Shown: in pieces, positions 10,701 to 18,024 of the stretch
Layout of the letters: every line of letters starts with the position of its first letter
Position numbering within the stretch: the stretch's first letter is position 1
Source of the DNA: Clostridia bacterium
GTDB taxonomy: Bacteria > Bacillota > Clostridia > Oscillospirales > CAG-272
Reading direction: 5' to 3'
Assembly (NCBI GenBank): GCA_017942005.1
Contig: JAGAVJ010000053.1
Coordinates: 1-64,000, forward strand
DNA: 64,000 nt
Made by a program: the position numbers and the translations under genes
Notes under the pieces: generated by a model
What the model saw: the letters and a program-made list of their open reading frames with translations, nothing else
What the model was told of the DNA's origin: nothing
Database searches by the model: none

Positions 10701-12154
10701 GGCAAGGGGAACGGGAAGCCGCAGAGGAGAAGATTCGCCTGCCGCGCCGTCCGCAGTCAAAGCCGATGATCCATACGGGAATGCCGTATCTTGATCCGCT
10801 TGCCAACACATGGCTGCCAATGCAGATCATCGGTGTACGGATGTACGGCCGCTGTGGGTATTTTCAGCCAGGGGGCGCCTATGGTTTTCGGGATCAGCTT
10901 CAGGACGCCATGGCTGCGGGAATTCTTGACGCAGCGCTGCTGCGTGCACAGATTTACCGCTGTGCGGCACACCAGTTTATGGAAGGGGATGTACAGCACT
11001 GGTGGCACCCCGGACCGCTGGAAGACAAGGCAAAATCACACCGCGGTATTCGCAGCCGCTGTTCCGATGATTTTCTCTGGCTTCCGCTGGCTGTCGCAAG
11101 ATATCTGACCTTGACCGGTGATACGGACATTCTGGATCGTGAGATTCGGTATCTGGAGAGTCCGCTGCTTGCAGAAGGGGAACAGGAACGGTACGAGCAG
11201 CCGCTGCAATCAAATGAAAAAGAATCTCTGTATATGCACTGTATCCGAGCCATAGAACATGGAATGCGCTTTGGTGCGCACGGTCTTCCATTGATTGGCA
11301 GCGGGGATTGGAATGACGGAATGAATCTGGTTGGCGTCCGCGGCAGCGGTGAAAGTGTCTGGGGCGGAATGTTCTTAATGCTGGTGCTTTCCGAATTCCT
11401 TCCAATCTGTCAGGCGCGGGGAGACTACGATGGTGCAGATCAATATAAAGGCGTGATCAAGCGTCTGGCAAGCGCTGTGGAAACAGAAGCATGGAACGGG
11501 AAATGGTACCGCCGCGCATGGTATGACGACGGTACACCGATTGGAAATCCGGGGGACTTGTGTGCAGAAATTGATTTGCTGCCGCAGGCATTCGCTGCCA
11601 TTGTCAACCATACGGTACGGCTCCCCTCCGGTGCACGGCCATTTGATGAAAACCGCGTTCACAGTGCAATGCTGGAGGCATATAGCCGGTTGTTTGACGA
11701 GAAGCGGGAAGTTTTTGCACTGTTATCACCGCCGTTTGATCAGACCAAGCGGGGAAATGAAACGGCGCAGAATAACCATAATCCGGGGTATATTGCCGGA
11801 TATATTCCCGGAACAAGGGAGAACGGCGGACAGTATACGCATGCGGCGGTATGGGGTGCGATGGGATTGTTTGCTGTCGGAGAAGAAGAAAAAGGGATGC
11901 GTGTCGTCCGTGCCATCAGTCCGGTACGGCATACCATGACGGCAGAAGAAATTCTCCGATATAAGAAAGAACCGTATGCACTTTGCGGAGATGTTCTTAT
12001 GACACATGGAAGAGAAGGAGAAGGCGGTTGGAGCCAGTATACCGGTTCTGCGGCATGGTATTACCGACTTCTGTGCTCACTTTTCTGTGAACAACACAGC
12101 GAATCGCATACAGCGGAGCATGATGAAACCGAGGCAGTACCGGAAACGGTATAA
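4790..12154 (+). CDS. Cyclic beta-glucan synthase-like protein (GT84/GH94)
   Basis: This giant membrane enzyme of 2454 residues resembles NdvB/Cgs, which builds and cyclises beta-1,2-glucan from UDP-glucose. Paired membrane helices (~240-290) precede the glycosyltransferase domain, which has DSD (~462) and QGRW (~607) motifs. More helices follow (~650-710, ~780-830). A glucoamylase-like alpha/alpha region spans ~840-1230. Two GH94-type beta-sandwich segments and an (alpha/alpha)6 barrel follow, with GSGDWNDGMN (~2170), the motif that carries the GH94 catalytic acid. ATG 4790 lies 8 nt after CCGGAGG. Proteobacterial homologues are ~2800 residues. The gene stands alone, so the product could be a cell-envelope glucan; linkage is inferred from family only. 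Confidence 0.88.
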   Translation: MSENKGNKQTSDFIWKSARKIRKEISSLLRFLSRHDVPSWLKTEFSLIMTQAEWVKTMLRGEKRIPYIQTDTGIIVPYAFTVSAATAPGAEEAEMIASLAHNQPDEKFLRLFPVMRAAAALCAISDHKTDVTAPSAFGQWIMQLHKTKILDWDAVHDALSQVEKSLRSDPSGVYMRSTDESKAQYRAAVLRFARRYHITEEEAAEQVLCFAGQAEHEEQKSIASWLFTQPDEKYGVFVHIGLYAASLLLGAAVFVWLFPRGIWIALFVSCFLLLPFYACLRESADIISAFFAARHGSRHPLLHLKLDSVPTEGKTLVVITTLLSGSAHDAVVFRNLERFYLRNPGENILFGILADLPVADCETQEEDEAILNNAASRIDALNRKYGGMHFVLWIRRRRYAPGEHVYMGWERKRGAVLTLVRDLRGKMEQPESNDGTSEHSEFLKRIIPGAMEMRTVQYVCTLDSDTELAPGAVLDMVSVMLHPENRPVIQNHRVIRGCAILQPEMTVTLQGASATYFTLLCAGRGGCDPYYRCETDGEELLFGAGSFCGKGLFSVDAYDAVLCDAFPTNAVLSHDFLEGARLGCRNLHTVTLSDQIPTNVLSYFERQGRWVRGDTQALRFAFSRHRNANGNVVKNPMPLSARLRVIDHVLYALIPPAVVRGVLLISFLPFGCKTAIFLWLLAFSSRLLRPILCLCHPAAWRGLFRKYHGTVLSVLQQSLLWLLFRIQLLAYEGWVNVKAVFCALWRMLVTHKHMLAWTTAGEAEAKKRAKTITGLFAAFKISVLLGLVLLFSPHWFVKIIGGFWICTPFAARFLERKPQKKQVVPVVRDTAQLRQYAEDIWRYFEDHVNQSTCYLPPDNVQWFPQTEETVAHRTSPTNIGLYLMACIAACDFGFLSPRGLYTRLHHTMETLCRMETYRGHFYNWYSTDTAEVIGERFLSTVDSGNFACTLLCAAGGALEYASEEAGLSVLAERMREMAYRMDFRFLYREKKGQLALGYDSAKEQLSVSSYDLYCSEARSAVYFAAASGQIPVRAWEALAKPLTIQDHQIGALSWSGSAFEYFMPALWLPAPENSYSAEILSFAANMQYAERMVIQSQDGIYTVFGKSEGAYFGFDADKIFQYQPCGVGRLALCADMDTQTLVMPYALFLMLGYAGEEAGRALSDLRALGMYGKYGFYEALDMTALRVGNGYAIVRSVMAHHLGMSMAALCNAVYDGIFVKRFLSDARMEAMTLLLEEQIPTDGIPLQLQAYDDITDEKTTLAHHQNIPPKEEISVQNQAQKTYAVLSNTHAYLLASSDGVMRLFDGKYAVSGIPDGKNANTAPEFLPPMVFLKNLENGRIYVPCAFIEAQNTNSTNFSFLCTDDEIRYTGSYADGITAQLSVTVSPVDSTFSFHVSLLRGDIPLPCTVTFFFRPVLYPLYAYAVHKTFSDLFLVSNVEGSLSEAGDTREIKALTFTRRARTEEERCITMVLTATGMTDVTAVTNAGALLDVGYTAADVLRLGDAAAISKDMPHLGSAVVPLAFLRGTTGGTTVLHLSCGQRAHGVLDSNLLSDLRAEHRMLCGGITPMDETVSVMVRALCENTGTKLIPSGTAAQTPNRAHGKERYWKHGISGDHPLIVIPVRENDGDARQRLIRVMNAWKYLLISGVVCDLVVTVSETDAYGKPVSALAAQVVHALGLDFFCANDGKPGRGIFFVQQKEAESDGILLCAACVFDADTPAECVYPVMPIYNTAQKQKERVVSYQMTDQNIVIEKGIQPAPWTYMLTNGVMGTLVSLDTLGFTFFSNSRECRVTPWYGEALQERCGEHLYLRIRTENSQAEDTVWYDLCRQAETVVITPYEVHYLGRIGALAYRVSVSVPDRRKRKCMRVFFQNNAEEAVLCQLRYQIEPLLGVLDFDREALSWEWNDTEKVLTVLSYTNAACAAYHIRLWMHGIENALGGQASERECYTEGSLRIPAGEGGAVRVILAIVRQGEREAAEEKIRLPRRPQSKPMIHTGMPYLDPLANTWLPMQIIGVRMYGRCGYFQPGGAYGFRDQLQDAMAAGILDAALLRAQIYRCAAHQFMEGDVQHWWHPGPLEDKAKSHRGIRSRCSDDFLWLPLAVARYLTLTGDTDILDREIRYLESPLLAEGEQERYEQPLQSNEKESLYMHCIRAIEHGMRFGAHGLPLIGSGDWNDGMNLVGVRGSGESVWGGMFLMLVLSEFLPICQARGDYDGADQYKGVIKRLASAVETEAWNGKWYRRAWYDDGTPIGNPGDLCAEIDLLPQAFAAIVNHTVRLPSGARPFDENRVHSAMLEAYSRLFDEKREVFALLSPPFDQTKRGNETAQNNHNPGYIAGYIPGTRENGGQYTHAAVWGAMGLFAVGEEEKGMRVVRAISPVRHTMTAEEILRYKKEPYALCGDVLMTHGREGEGGWSQYTGSAAWYYRLLCSLFCEQHSESHTAEHDETEAVPETV

Positions 12155-12300
12155 TGGGAATTGGAAGGGGAGAGCTGCCAAAGATTCCCAAACCCCGGTC
12201 CCGTATAGCAGCGCGGGGACAAGGGTATCCTTAGTATATCAAAGGAAATCCCGTATTTATGAAAATGGTGCGGTGATCCTGCGGATATCTTTGAGGTGTT

Positions 12301-12347
12301 GAAAAGTTTTTGAGGGATGCCCAAAAGCGACCTTATTGAACTTACGT
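12301..12347 (+). repeat. Fragment of the dispersed repeat family (R6)
   Basis: The segment with AAGTTTTTGAGGGATGCCCA and then TTGAACTTACGTG matches the right half of copy R5 (63836-63932), with a degenerate terminal repeat. It lies just upstream of sigG. The rest of the 12155-12384 gap holds imperfect GC-rich hairpins (e.g. CCCCG...CGGGG at 12193-12221). Confidence 0.55.
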
Positions 12348-12384
12348 GAAAATACCGTTTCCAAAATAAAGGAATGAACAATCT

Positions 12385-13167
12385 ATGCGATACGGAACAA
12401 AAAACAAAGTGGACATCTGCGGTGTCAACACTTCCAGACTGAAAACCCTGACAGCGGAGGAAAAGGAGCAGCTGCTGGAGCGCGCATCTCATGGGGACCG
12501 CGAAGCACGGCAGGCGCTCATCGACGGAAATCTGCGCTTGGTACTCAGCATTGTTCAGCGCTTTGCCGGTCGTGGCGAAAATATGGACGATCTTTTTCAG
12601 GTTGGCTGTATCGGATTGATGAAATCCATTGACCGCTTTGATATTACCGCAGGCGTACAGCTGTCCACCTACGCGGTACCAATGATTATCGGTGAAATTC
12701 GCCGATACCTGCGTGATAATAATTCTGTTCGTGTCAGCAGGGGAATGCGTGATATCGCTTACAAGGCGATGCAGGCACGAGATAACCTGACAAAAACGCT
12801 TGGAAGAGAAGTGACCGTAGAAGAAGTTGCAGCTGCACTCGGGGAAACGCCGGAACAGGTCAGCCGTGCTATGGAAGCCATTGCCGAACCGGTTTCTCTG
12901 TACGAACCGGTGTATTCTGACGGCGAAGATTCTGTGTATATCATGGATCAGTTGAGTGATACGGAAAATTCCGATGACCAGTGGCTGGAAAACATTGCGC
13001 TGCGGGAAGCCATGAAGACGCTTGGCGACAGAGAACGCAGGATTATCAATCTCCGTTTTTTTGCCAACAAGACACAAATGGAAATTGCAGAACAAATCGG
13101 TATTTCACAGGCACAGGTTTCACGGCTTGAAAAAGGTGCGCTTGCGCGCATGCGGAAGTATATGTGA
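12385..13167 (+). CDS. sigG: RNA polymerase sporulation sigma factor SigG
   Basis: Sigma-G directs late forespore transcription. The 260-residue protein begins NKVDICGVNTSRLK, close to the diagnostic SigG N-terminus. Region 2 reads DDLFQVGCIGLMKSIDRFD (~69-87), followed by STYAVPMIIGEIRRYLRDNN, identical in spirit to SigG/SigF. The region 4 helix-turn-helix is TQMEIAEQIGISQAQVSRLE near the C-terminus. ATG 12385 follows AAAGGAATGAACAATCT. In Bacillus, sigG sits downstream of spoIIGA-sigE; here neither is present, and the neighbour is the glucan synthase. The closest alternative is SigF, but the N-terminal motif favours SigG. Confidence 0.93.
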   Translation: MRYGTKNKVDICGVNTSRLKTLTAEEKEQLLERASHGDREARQALIDGNLRLVLSIVQRFAGRGENMDDLFQVGCIGLMKSIDRFDITAGVQLSTYAVPMIIGEIRRYLRDNNSVRVSRGMRDIAYKAMQARDNLTKTLGREVTVEEVAAALGETPEQVSRAMEAIAEPVSLYEPVYSDGEDSVYIMDQLSDTENSDDQWLENIALREAMKTLGDRERRIINLRFFANKTQMEIAEQIGISQAQVSRLEKGALARMRKYM

Positions 13168-13184
13168 TCCTAAATACAAAAAAA

Positions 13185-13224
13185 GAGCCCCCAAACGCGA
13201 AATGTGTTTGGGGGGCGCTTTTTT
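13185..13224. terminator. Bidirectional terminator after sigG
   Basis: Perfect stem CCCCCAAAC (13188-13196) with GTTTGGGGG (13206-13214), flanked by A-run and T-run, so it can work on both strands. Confidence 0.85.
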
Positions 13225-13235
13225 GTATACGAAAG

Positions 13236-13280
13236 GGGCTGTTGCAAGTTAAAAACATGCAACAGCCCGTCTTACTTTTT
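13236..13280. terminator. Terminator of the GGGCTGTTGCA family, copy T1
   Basis: Perfect 11-bp stem GGGCTGTTGCA (13236-13246) with TGCAACAGCCC (13258-13268), then a T-rich tract. It lies between convergent sigG and the SGNH hydrolase gene. The stem sequence recurs at 17979, 19453 and 36301. Confidence 0.75.
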
Positions 13281-13285
13281 TTTAT

Positions 13286-13843
13286 TTATAGAGTTTCTGC
13301 TGTTTTCAGAATGATGTCGGCAACCTGCTTTGCGCATACATCGATGCCTTCCTCTGTCAGATGAATTTTATCATCGCTGCGAATATAGGTGTCGATGTGC
13401 GGATAAACGGTTGCATGGAGATCATTGATGATGACGCCAAGCTCCTTTAAACGCGGGACAACTGCCGCATTCAGCATAATGATATCCTCATTTTTATTGT
13501 GAGGATTATCTTCTGTGACCGGCGTGGTTGTAGCAAAAATGACCTTTTTATAACGGGAGAGCAGGATCTTTGCGATGCGGACCATGGTATCCACATACAC
13601 ATCGACCGGAGTAAACAAACCGTCGCCAAAGAGATTGCACACATCCCACAAGCCGTTGTTCCAGTGCACAATGTCAGAGCCTTCCATATCGTTTGCCCAA
13701 TCGAACAGACCGCGCAGGGTATACTGTGCGAAGCGTCCGTTATCGTTTGGCTGCCAGACGGTAAACGAGTCACCGAGCAGAGCTGGAATACGGTCTCCGT
13801 AGCCAATCATACGGATCGAATCGCCTAATAATGTAACTTTCAT
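13286..13843 (-). CDS. SGNH/GDSL-type hydrolase
   Basis: A predicted cytoplasmic esterase or deacylase of 185 residues. It opens with a first strand and the GDS nucleophile block (VTLLGDSIR, residues 3-11). The WNNGLWDV stretch supplies the oxyanion Asn block, and DDKIHLTEEG near the C-terminus supplies the Asp-x-x-His pair. There is no signal peptide. The natural substrate is unknown; relatives act on acetylated sugars or lipids. The start ATG 13843 follows SD-hairpin-start leader L2. A TTG at 13855 is in frame (LVITM) but overlaps the hairpin foot. Confidence 0.82.
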   Translation of the reverse strand: MKVTLLGDSIRMIGYGDRIPALLGDSFTVWQPNDNGRFAQYTLRGLFDWANDMEGSDIVHWNNGLWDVCNLFGDGLFTPVDVYVDTMVRIAKILLSRYKKVIFATTTPVTEDNPHNKNEDIIMLNAAVVPRLKELGVIINDLHATVYPHIDTYIRSDDKIHLTEEGIDVCAKQVADIILKTAETL

Positions 13844-13883
13844 CGTTATGACCAAGACTTCGTGCAAGCGAAGTCTTCCTTTC
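13841..13883 (-). promoter_or_regulatory. SD-hairpin-start leader, copy L2
   Basis: On the minus strand, GAAAGGA is followed by AGACTTCG/CGAAGTCT (8 bp, 6-nt loop), then TTGGTCATAACG and the ATG. Compared with L1 the stem has changed on both arms and still pairs. The upstream CAATTCCAC (13886-13895) is shared with L4. Confidence 0.7.
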
Positions 13884-13964
13884 TAATGTGGAATTGCAGC
13901 GTAAGCCGCAAACGCACAGTACATATAAATTATAGTATTCTCTGAAAAATTGCGTTTCAGATGA

Positions 13965-15494
13965 TTAACCTTCAAATGCGGCAAATGCTTCGTTCAGCTT
14001 TGAAAGCTCCTTGTTTGCTTTTTTCGCGTATTTTTCATACATGGAGGTAAACTGTCCGGCAGCGTGGTTCAGACGCACCAGGTTCATGACTTCCTCATTG
14101 TACATACCAAACTGATAGTACCATCCAAGGTCGTATACACGGGTATCAAAGATGATATCAAGCATATCGGAGGACTGTTCGTCACGTGCAGCCTTGGTCT
14201 TCAGGTTCATATCGTAATAGGCTCCTGTGACGGTGTATTTGCCTTCACATGCAAGCGCTTCCGCAAGGATGGTGCTCATTTCCTGATCCGCAGTACCCAT
14301 TGGCATGCAGAAGAAAACGGAGTGCCAGGAACCGACGGTATTGTAGTAGGAATCCTGTGCTTCATCAAATTTGGGGAATGGAATGATACCGAAGTCTGCT
14401 TCCATATCGCGCAGCTTGGGAACGATTTGCATCAGCTGCATAAAGAACAGCACCTGATTGCCGGAGAACATATTGATTGCAACGGTATCGGAGGTGTCGA
14501 CGGCTCTCTGATACTGGAAGCACTGGGTGGTATCACGGCCGAACTCAATGTAACGGTCCAGTGCACTGATGGTGCGTTCATTATTCAAGGTCAAAACGAC
14601 ACTGCCGTCATCGCCGACGGTTGCGCATTTATCACCGGTGGAATTGACAACGGCCATTGCGATATCGTCCCAGACCATTGCGCCGTACTGGTCGGTTTCA
14701 TCATACTTGCCGTCACCGTTTAAGTCTTTTGAAACGTCTGCACAAAGGGAGTAGAACTGATCCAGCGTCCATTTTCCGTCCAGTACCAACTGGTAAATAT
14801 CCGGCAGGTCATACTGTTCTGCCAAAACCTTGTTGAAAAGGACGGTACAGGTTGCATCGTTGTCGGCAGTGGAAATATCACCGGTGGTATAGAACAGATG
14901 ATTCATGATAGTCAGGTCTTTGTTTGCCTTTTGATCCCACCATGGTTTGGTGAAATCAAGGTTCTTCATATCATTGAGATCCTGCAGAGAACCTTCCTGT
15001 GCCAGCTTACATACGGTATAACCGGGCAGAAGCATAAATGCATAGTCGTTATCGCCTGCCATAACCAACTTGTGCACCGTGGTTCTGACTTGATCGTGAC
15101 CGGGTGTATAACCGTTATCCTCCTCATAGTCATAGTCGACAATATTGACGTTAAACTGGTCTTCAACGGTGGAATTGCGCTTGTAGCGTGCATCATTGAT
15201 CGCATCGCCGTTTTCTTCTTCCGCACCGAATTCATTTTTAGAAACACCGAAGTTGACAGTTCCGCCCTCCACGTTGTATGCAATAAATATCTTTGCATCT
15301 GCTCCGCCGAAATCCTTTTCTGGAAGATCGGCGTATTCACGCGGCTGCTCTGTTACCGCTTCTGTTACGGTTTCTGTTTCTTTTGAAACGGAATTGGTTT
15401 CTTGTTCATTGTTGCTTTTGGTGTCACCGCCGCATGCAAGCAGAGCCTGTCCTGCAAGAAGGAGTGCGAAAAGCATAGAAAGTTGTTTTTTCAT
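13965..15494 (-). CDS. Extracellular solute-binding lipoprotein
   Basis: A surface-anchored ligand-binding protein of 510 residues, of the kind that feeds sugar ABC importers. The signal peptide ends in lipobox LLAC with lipidated Cys21, followed by a Thr/Glu-rich linker to ~residue 60. The mature part has the mixed Gly/Asp-rich pattern of family 1 solute-binding proteins, e.g. WWDQKANKDLTIMNHLFYTTGDIS and LNGDGKYDETDQYG (EF-hand-like, possible Ca2+ site). ATG 15494 follows AAAGGAG. No permease or ATPase gene lies nearby, so it is an orphan here. The leader contains a hairpin (TTGCAGAAAA/TTTTCTGCAA, 15528-15554). Confidence 0.82.
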   Translation of the reverse strand: MKKQLSMLFALLLAGQALLACGGDTKSNNEQETNSVSKETETVTEAVTEQPREYADLPEKDFGGADAKIFIAYNVEGGTVNFGVSKNEFGAEEENGDAINDARYKRNSTVEDQFNVNIVDYDYEEDNGYTPGHDQVRTTVHKLVMAGDNDYAFMLLPGYTVCKLAQEGSLQDLNDMKNLDFTKPWWDQKANKDLTIMNHLFYTTGDISTADNDATCTVLFNKVLAEQYDLPDIYQLVLDGKWTLDQFYSLCADVSKDLNGDGKYDETDQYGAMVWDDIAMAVVNSTGDKCATVGDDGSVVLTLNNERTISALDRYIEFGRDTTQCFQYQRAVDTSDTVAINMFSGNQVLFFMQLMQIVPKLRDMEADFGIIPFPKFDEAQDSYYNTVGSWHSVFFCMPMGTADQEMSTILAEALACEGKYTVTGAYYDMNLKTKAARDEQSSDMLDIIFDTRVYDLGWYYQFGMYNEEVMNLVRLNHAAGQFTSMYEKYAKKANKELSKLNEAFAAFEG

Positions 15495-15592
15495 TGTTTT
15501 TTTCTCCTTTGATAAAATACTTCCCAATTGCAGAAAAAGATTTTTTCTGCAATAACAAACAGATATATAGAAGATAATTTTTGATTATAAAT

Positions 15593-15621
15593 ATTATATC
15601 TCAAAAACAAATATTTGTCAA
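15593..15621 (-). promoter_or_regulatory. Sigma-A promoter of the solute-binding lipoprotein
   Basis: Read on the minus strand: TTGACA (15621-15616), 17 nt, TATAAT (15598-15593). Both elements are consensus. Confidence 0.85.
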
Positions 15622-15629
15622 GAATGTAG

Positions 15630-15658
15630 TTGCAATGTTCATAAAAATATGGTAGAAT
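15630..15658 (+). promoter_or_regulatory. Sigma-A promoter of the CPBP protease gene
   Basis: TTGCAA (15630-15635), 17 nt, TAGAAT (15653-15658) preceded by TGG. It diverges from the lipoprotein promoter only 9 bp away. Confidence 0.7.
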
Positions 15659-15699
15659 AACTTTATAAGGATTTGAGAAAGGGCAAAGGAGGCTTTTAT

Positions 15700-16713
15700 A
15701 TGTATGAGGAACAGGAAGATCGTCTGTCCCTTGACTTTCACACGGGCATGACGCCGGAAAAGCATTTCAGCGCTGTTGTCAATATGGTCGCTTTTTTATC
15801 GCTTTTGCTCATTGTGTTTTATGTTGGCATGGCATATATTTCTCACTTTGTTTTGGAGTATATCCATGCGGTCTTTCAAGCGGACAAAAACACCTGCCTT
15901 GCAGTGATCGATGTATGGAATATGTTTGAATATATATGCAGTTTTCTTTTGCCGGTTGCCATTGTATTGTTAATCTTCCGCGACCGTATTTTCCGTCCGT
16001 ACATTCCGTTTCGACCGTCGCTGCCGAAGCATGCCATTTCCGCTATTTTTATGACAGTTGGAATCTTATATGTGTTCGGCGCAATTGTTGACAGCTTTTT
16101 TGGTATCCTTGCGTCTGCCGGTCTGCCGCTTGCTTATTATGAGACACCGCTTCCGCAAACGCCGCTCCGAATCTTTCTCTATTTTATTTCATCGGTAATT
16201 TTGCCTGCATTTGTGGAAGAAATGATTTTCCGCGGATATATTCTGCACCTGCTCCTGCCGCATGGAAAGACCTTTGCCATCCTTGTATCGGCAGTGCTGT
16301 TCGGTTTGATGCACCTGTATCTGCCGCAGCTTTTATATGCCACCATTGCCGGCGTACTTATTGGCTATTTTGTCGTGGTCGGGGAATCTTTATGGATTGG
16401 CATTCTGATTCATGCGGTGAATAATTTATTTGCGTTTCTGTTTGAGATGGCGGGTGTTTTTTTATCGGAAAATTCCTATGTATTTTTCTGTGTTTTGATG
16501 GAAAGCATCATTTTCTTCTGCGGGATTATCGGTGTGCTGATTCTTTTTCGCTATCACGCACAAAAAGGGCGCATCAAGCATCTGGAAAACGGCTCGGTAT
16601 ATTCCAGACTGCTTGATACGCCAACGGCACTGCGGCGTTCCCTGACGTTTCCCATGATATGTTATTTGCTGTATGCGGGATATCACACGGTGTGGAACAG
16701 TTTTATTTTTTAG
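15700..16713 (+). CDS. CPBP family intramembrane metalloprotease
   Basis: A membrane protein of 338 residues with about eight hydrophobic segments, related to Rce1/CAAX proteases. The motifs are present in order: EEMIFRG (EExxxR, ~residue 175), FGLMH (FxxxH, ~204) and HAVNN (HxxxN, ~241). Bacterial members cleave within membranes, and some confer bacteriocin self-immunity; the substrate here is unknown. ATG 15700 sits 7 nt after AAAGGAGG. tadA follows after 9 bp and is probably cotranscribed. Confidence 0.88.
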   Translation: MYEEQEDRLSLDFHTGMTPEKHFSAVVNMVAFLSLLLIVFYVGMAYISHFVLEYIHAVFQADKNTCLAVIDVWNMFEYICSFLLPVAIVLLIFRDRIFRPYIPFRPSLPKHAISAIFMTVGILYVFGAIVDSFFGILASAGLPLAYYETPLPQTPLRIFLYFISSVILPAFVEEMIFRGYILHLLLPHGKTFAILVSAVLFGLMHLYLPQLLYATIAGVLIGYFVVVGESLWIGILIHAVNNLFAFLFEMAGVFLSENSYVFFCVLMESIIFFCGIIGVLILFRYHAQKGRIKHLENGSVYSRLLDTPTALRRSLTFPMICYLLYAGYHTVWNSFIF

Positions 16714-16722
16714 AAAGCGAAC

Positions 16723-17241
16723 ATGTTTGGTTTTATGGAACAAAATCAGGATGAGAAGTATATGCAGCTGGCGCTTCATGAAGCGCGGACAGCGGCAGCT
16801 ATGGGAGAGGTGCCGATTGGCGCTGTGATTGTGTGGAAGGACAAGGAGAGCGAGGAAGACCGTGTGGTGGCTTTGGCACACAACACACGGGAGTTGCAGA
16901 AAAACGCGCTGGGGCATGCGGAATGTTCTGCCATTGATATGGCGTGCAGGACACTTGGCGGATGGAGACTGCACCGTGCGACGCTGTATGTCACGCTGGA
17001 GCCGTGCCCGATGTGTGCAGGCGCGATTGTCAATGCACGGATTGCAAGGGTTGTCTTTGGCGCCAAGGATATACGCGCCGGTGCGTTTGGATCGGTACTC
17101 GACTTAAATACATATCCATTGAATCACAAACCGGAAATTGTGTCAGGTGTATGCGAGGAAGAATGTCAAAGTCTTATGACGGAATTTTTTCTGTCACTGC
17201 GAAAAAAGAGGACGGAGAAACGATCAAAACGGGATTTTTGA
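16723..17241 (+). CDS. tadA: tRNA-specific adenosine deaminase TadA
   Basis: TadA converts A34 of tRNA-Arg(ACG) to inosine. The 172-residue protein has the zinc site HAE (proton shuttle Glu) and PCPMC, with TLEPCPMCAGAIV in the canonical context. VVFGAKDIRAGAFGSVLDL matches the C-terminal TadA signature. A short internal insertion (DKESEEDR) follows VIVWK. The Lys/Arg-rich tail is usual for the family. It lies 9 bp after the CPBP gene. A second in-frame ATG at 16735 (MEQNQ) is possible. Confidence 0.93.
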   Translation: MFGFMEQNQDEKYMQLALHEARTAAAMGEVPIGAVIVWKDKESEEDRVVALAHNTRELQKNALGHAECSAIDMACRTLGGWRLHRATLYVTLEPCPMCAGAIVNARIARVVFGAKDIRAGAFGSVLDLNTYPLNHKPEIVSGVCEEECQSLMTEFFLSLRKKRTEKRSKRDF

Positions 17242-17332
17242 TTGCGTCTTTTACAAGAATGCTGCAATGTAACACGGTATATCATTCTCAAAGAAAGGAT
17301 ACTTTCCCATATGGAAAGCTGCGGTCGTTAAA

Positions 17333-17920
17333 ATGCTGATCTGGATTAATGGCGCATTTGGCGCGGGGAAGACACATGCTGCCTATGAGCTGCAGCGCAG
17401 GCTGCCAAATTCGTTCGTTTACGACCCGGAAAAGGCAGGCTTTTTCCTTCAAAAAAATATTCCGTCCTCCATTCATGCTGATGATTTTCAGGACTATCCT
17501 ATGTGGCGTACCATAAACCTTTCTGTGCTTGAGTATTGTTTGCAGCAGTATACCGGTCCGATTATCGTTCCAATGACGATTACAAACAAACAGTATTATC
17601 AAGAAGTGATTGGCGCATTGTCACAAAAATTTGAAGTAAAGCATGTGATTTTATATGCCAGAAAAGAAACAATTTTACGCAGGCTTGCTTCCAGATTAGA
17701 AACACCACATTCCTGGGCAGCTAAACAAATAGACCGATGTATTCGTGCATTTGACGAAGACATTACCGAAAATAGAATTGAAACAGATGATATGAACATC
17801 TGCGAAGTTGTTGAACAGATTGCATCCATAGCAGGCATTACATTGCCTGAAGATGATAGAACTATTTTACAAAAATTTGTTGACAGAATTCTCACCAAGT
17901 GTAGGCACATAAGACTGTAA
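17333..17920 (+). CDS. TmrB-like P-loop ATPase
   Basis: A predicted ATP-binding protein of 195 residues. It opens directly with MLIWINGAFGAGKTHAA, a Walker A motif at residues 7-14. The same N-terminus (IWINGAFGSGKT) is typical of TmrB-like proteins, which in Bacillus give tunicamycin resistance. An Arg-rich lid (KETILRRLASRLE) follows at ~115-128. The actual role is unknown; related proteins are also annotated as AAA family or shikimate-kinase-like. The SD is weak. Confidence 0.75.
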   Translation: MLIWINGAFGAGKTHAAYELQRRLPNSFVYDPEKAGFFLQKNIPSSIHADDFQDYPMWRTINLSVLEYCLQQYTGPIIVPMTITNKQYYQEVIGALSQKFEVKHVILYARKETILRRLASRLETPHSWAAKQIDRCIRAFDEDITENRIETDDMNICEVVEQIASIAGITLPEDDRTILQKFVDRILTKCRHIRL

Positions 17921-17978
17921 GAATCGCCTGTATTAGGGGAGAATCGATGAATTTAGACATGGGGTGAGAAATAAAGCG

Positions 17979-18022
17979 GAGGCTGTTTGCAAGTTGAAAA
18001 CTTACAGCAGCCTCATCCTATT
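17979..18022. terminator. Terminator of the GGCTGTTGCA family, copy T2
   Basis: GAGGCTG..GCAAGTT pairs with AACTT..CAGCAGCCTC (17979-18014) and T-rich sequence follows. It lies between convergent genes, like T1 and T3. Confidence 0.65.
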
Positions 18023-18024
18023 TT

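Noticed and set aside
13965..15494. Complete ABC sugar importer at the solute-binding lipoprotein
   Set aside because: No permease or ATPase gene is found on either side.
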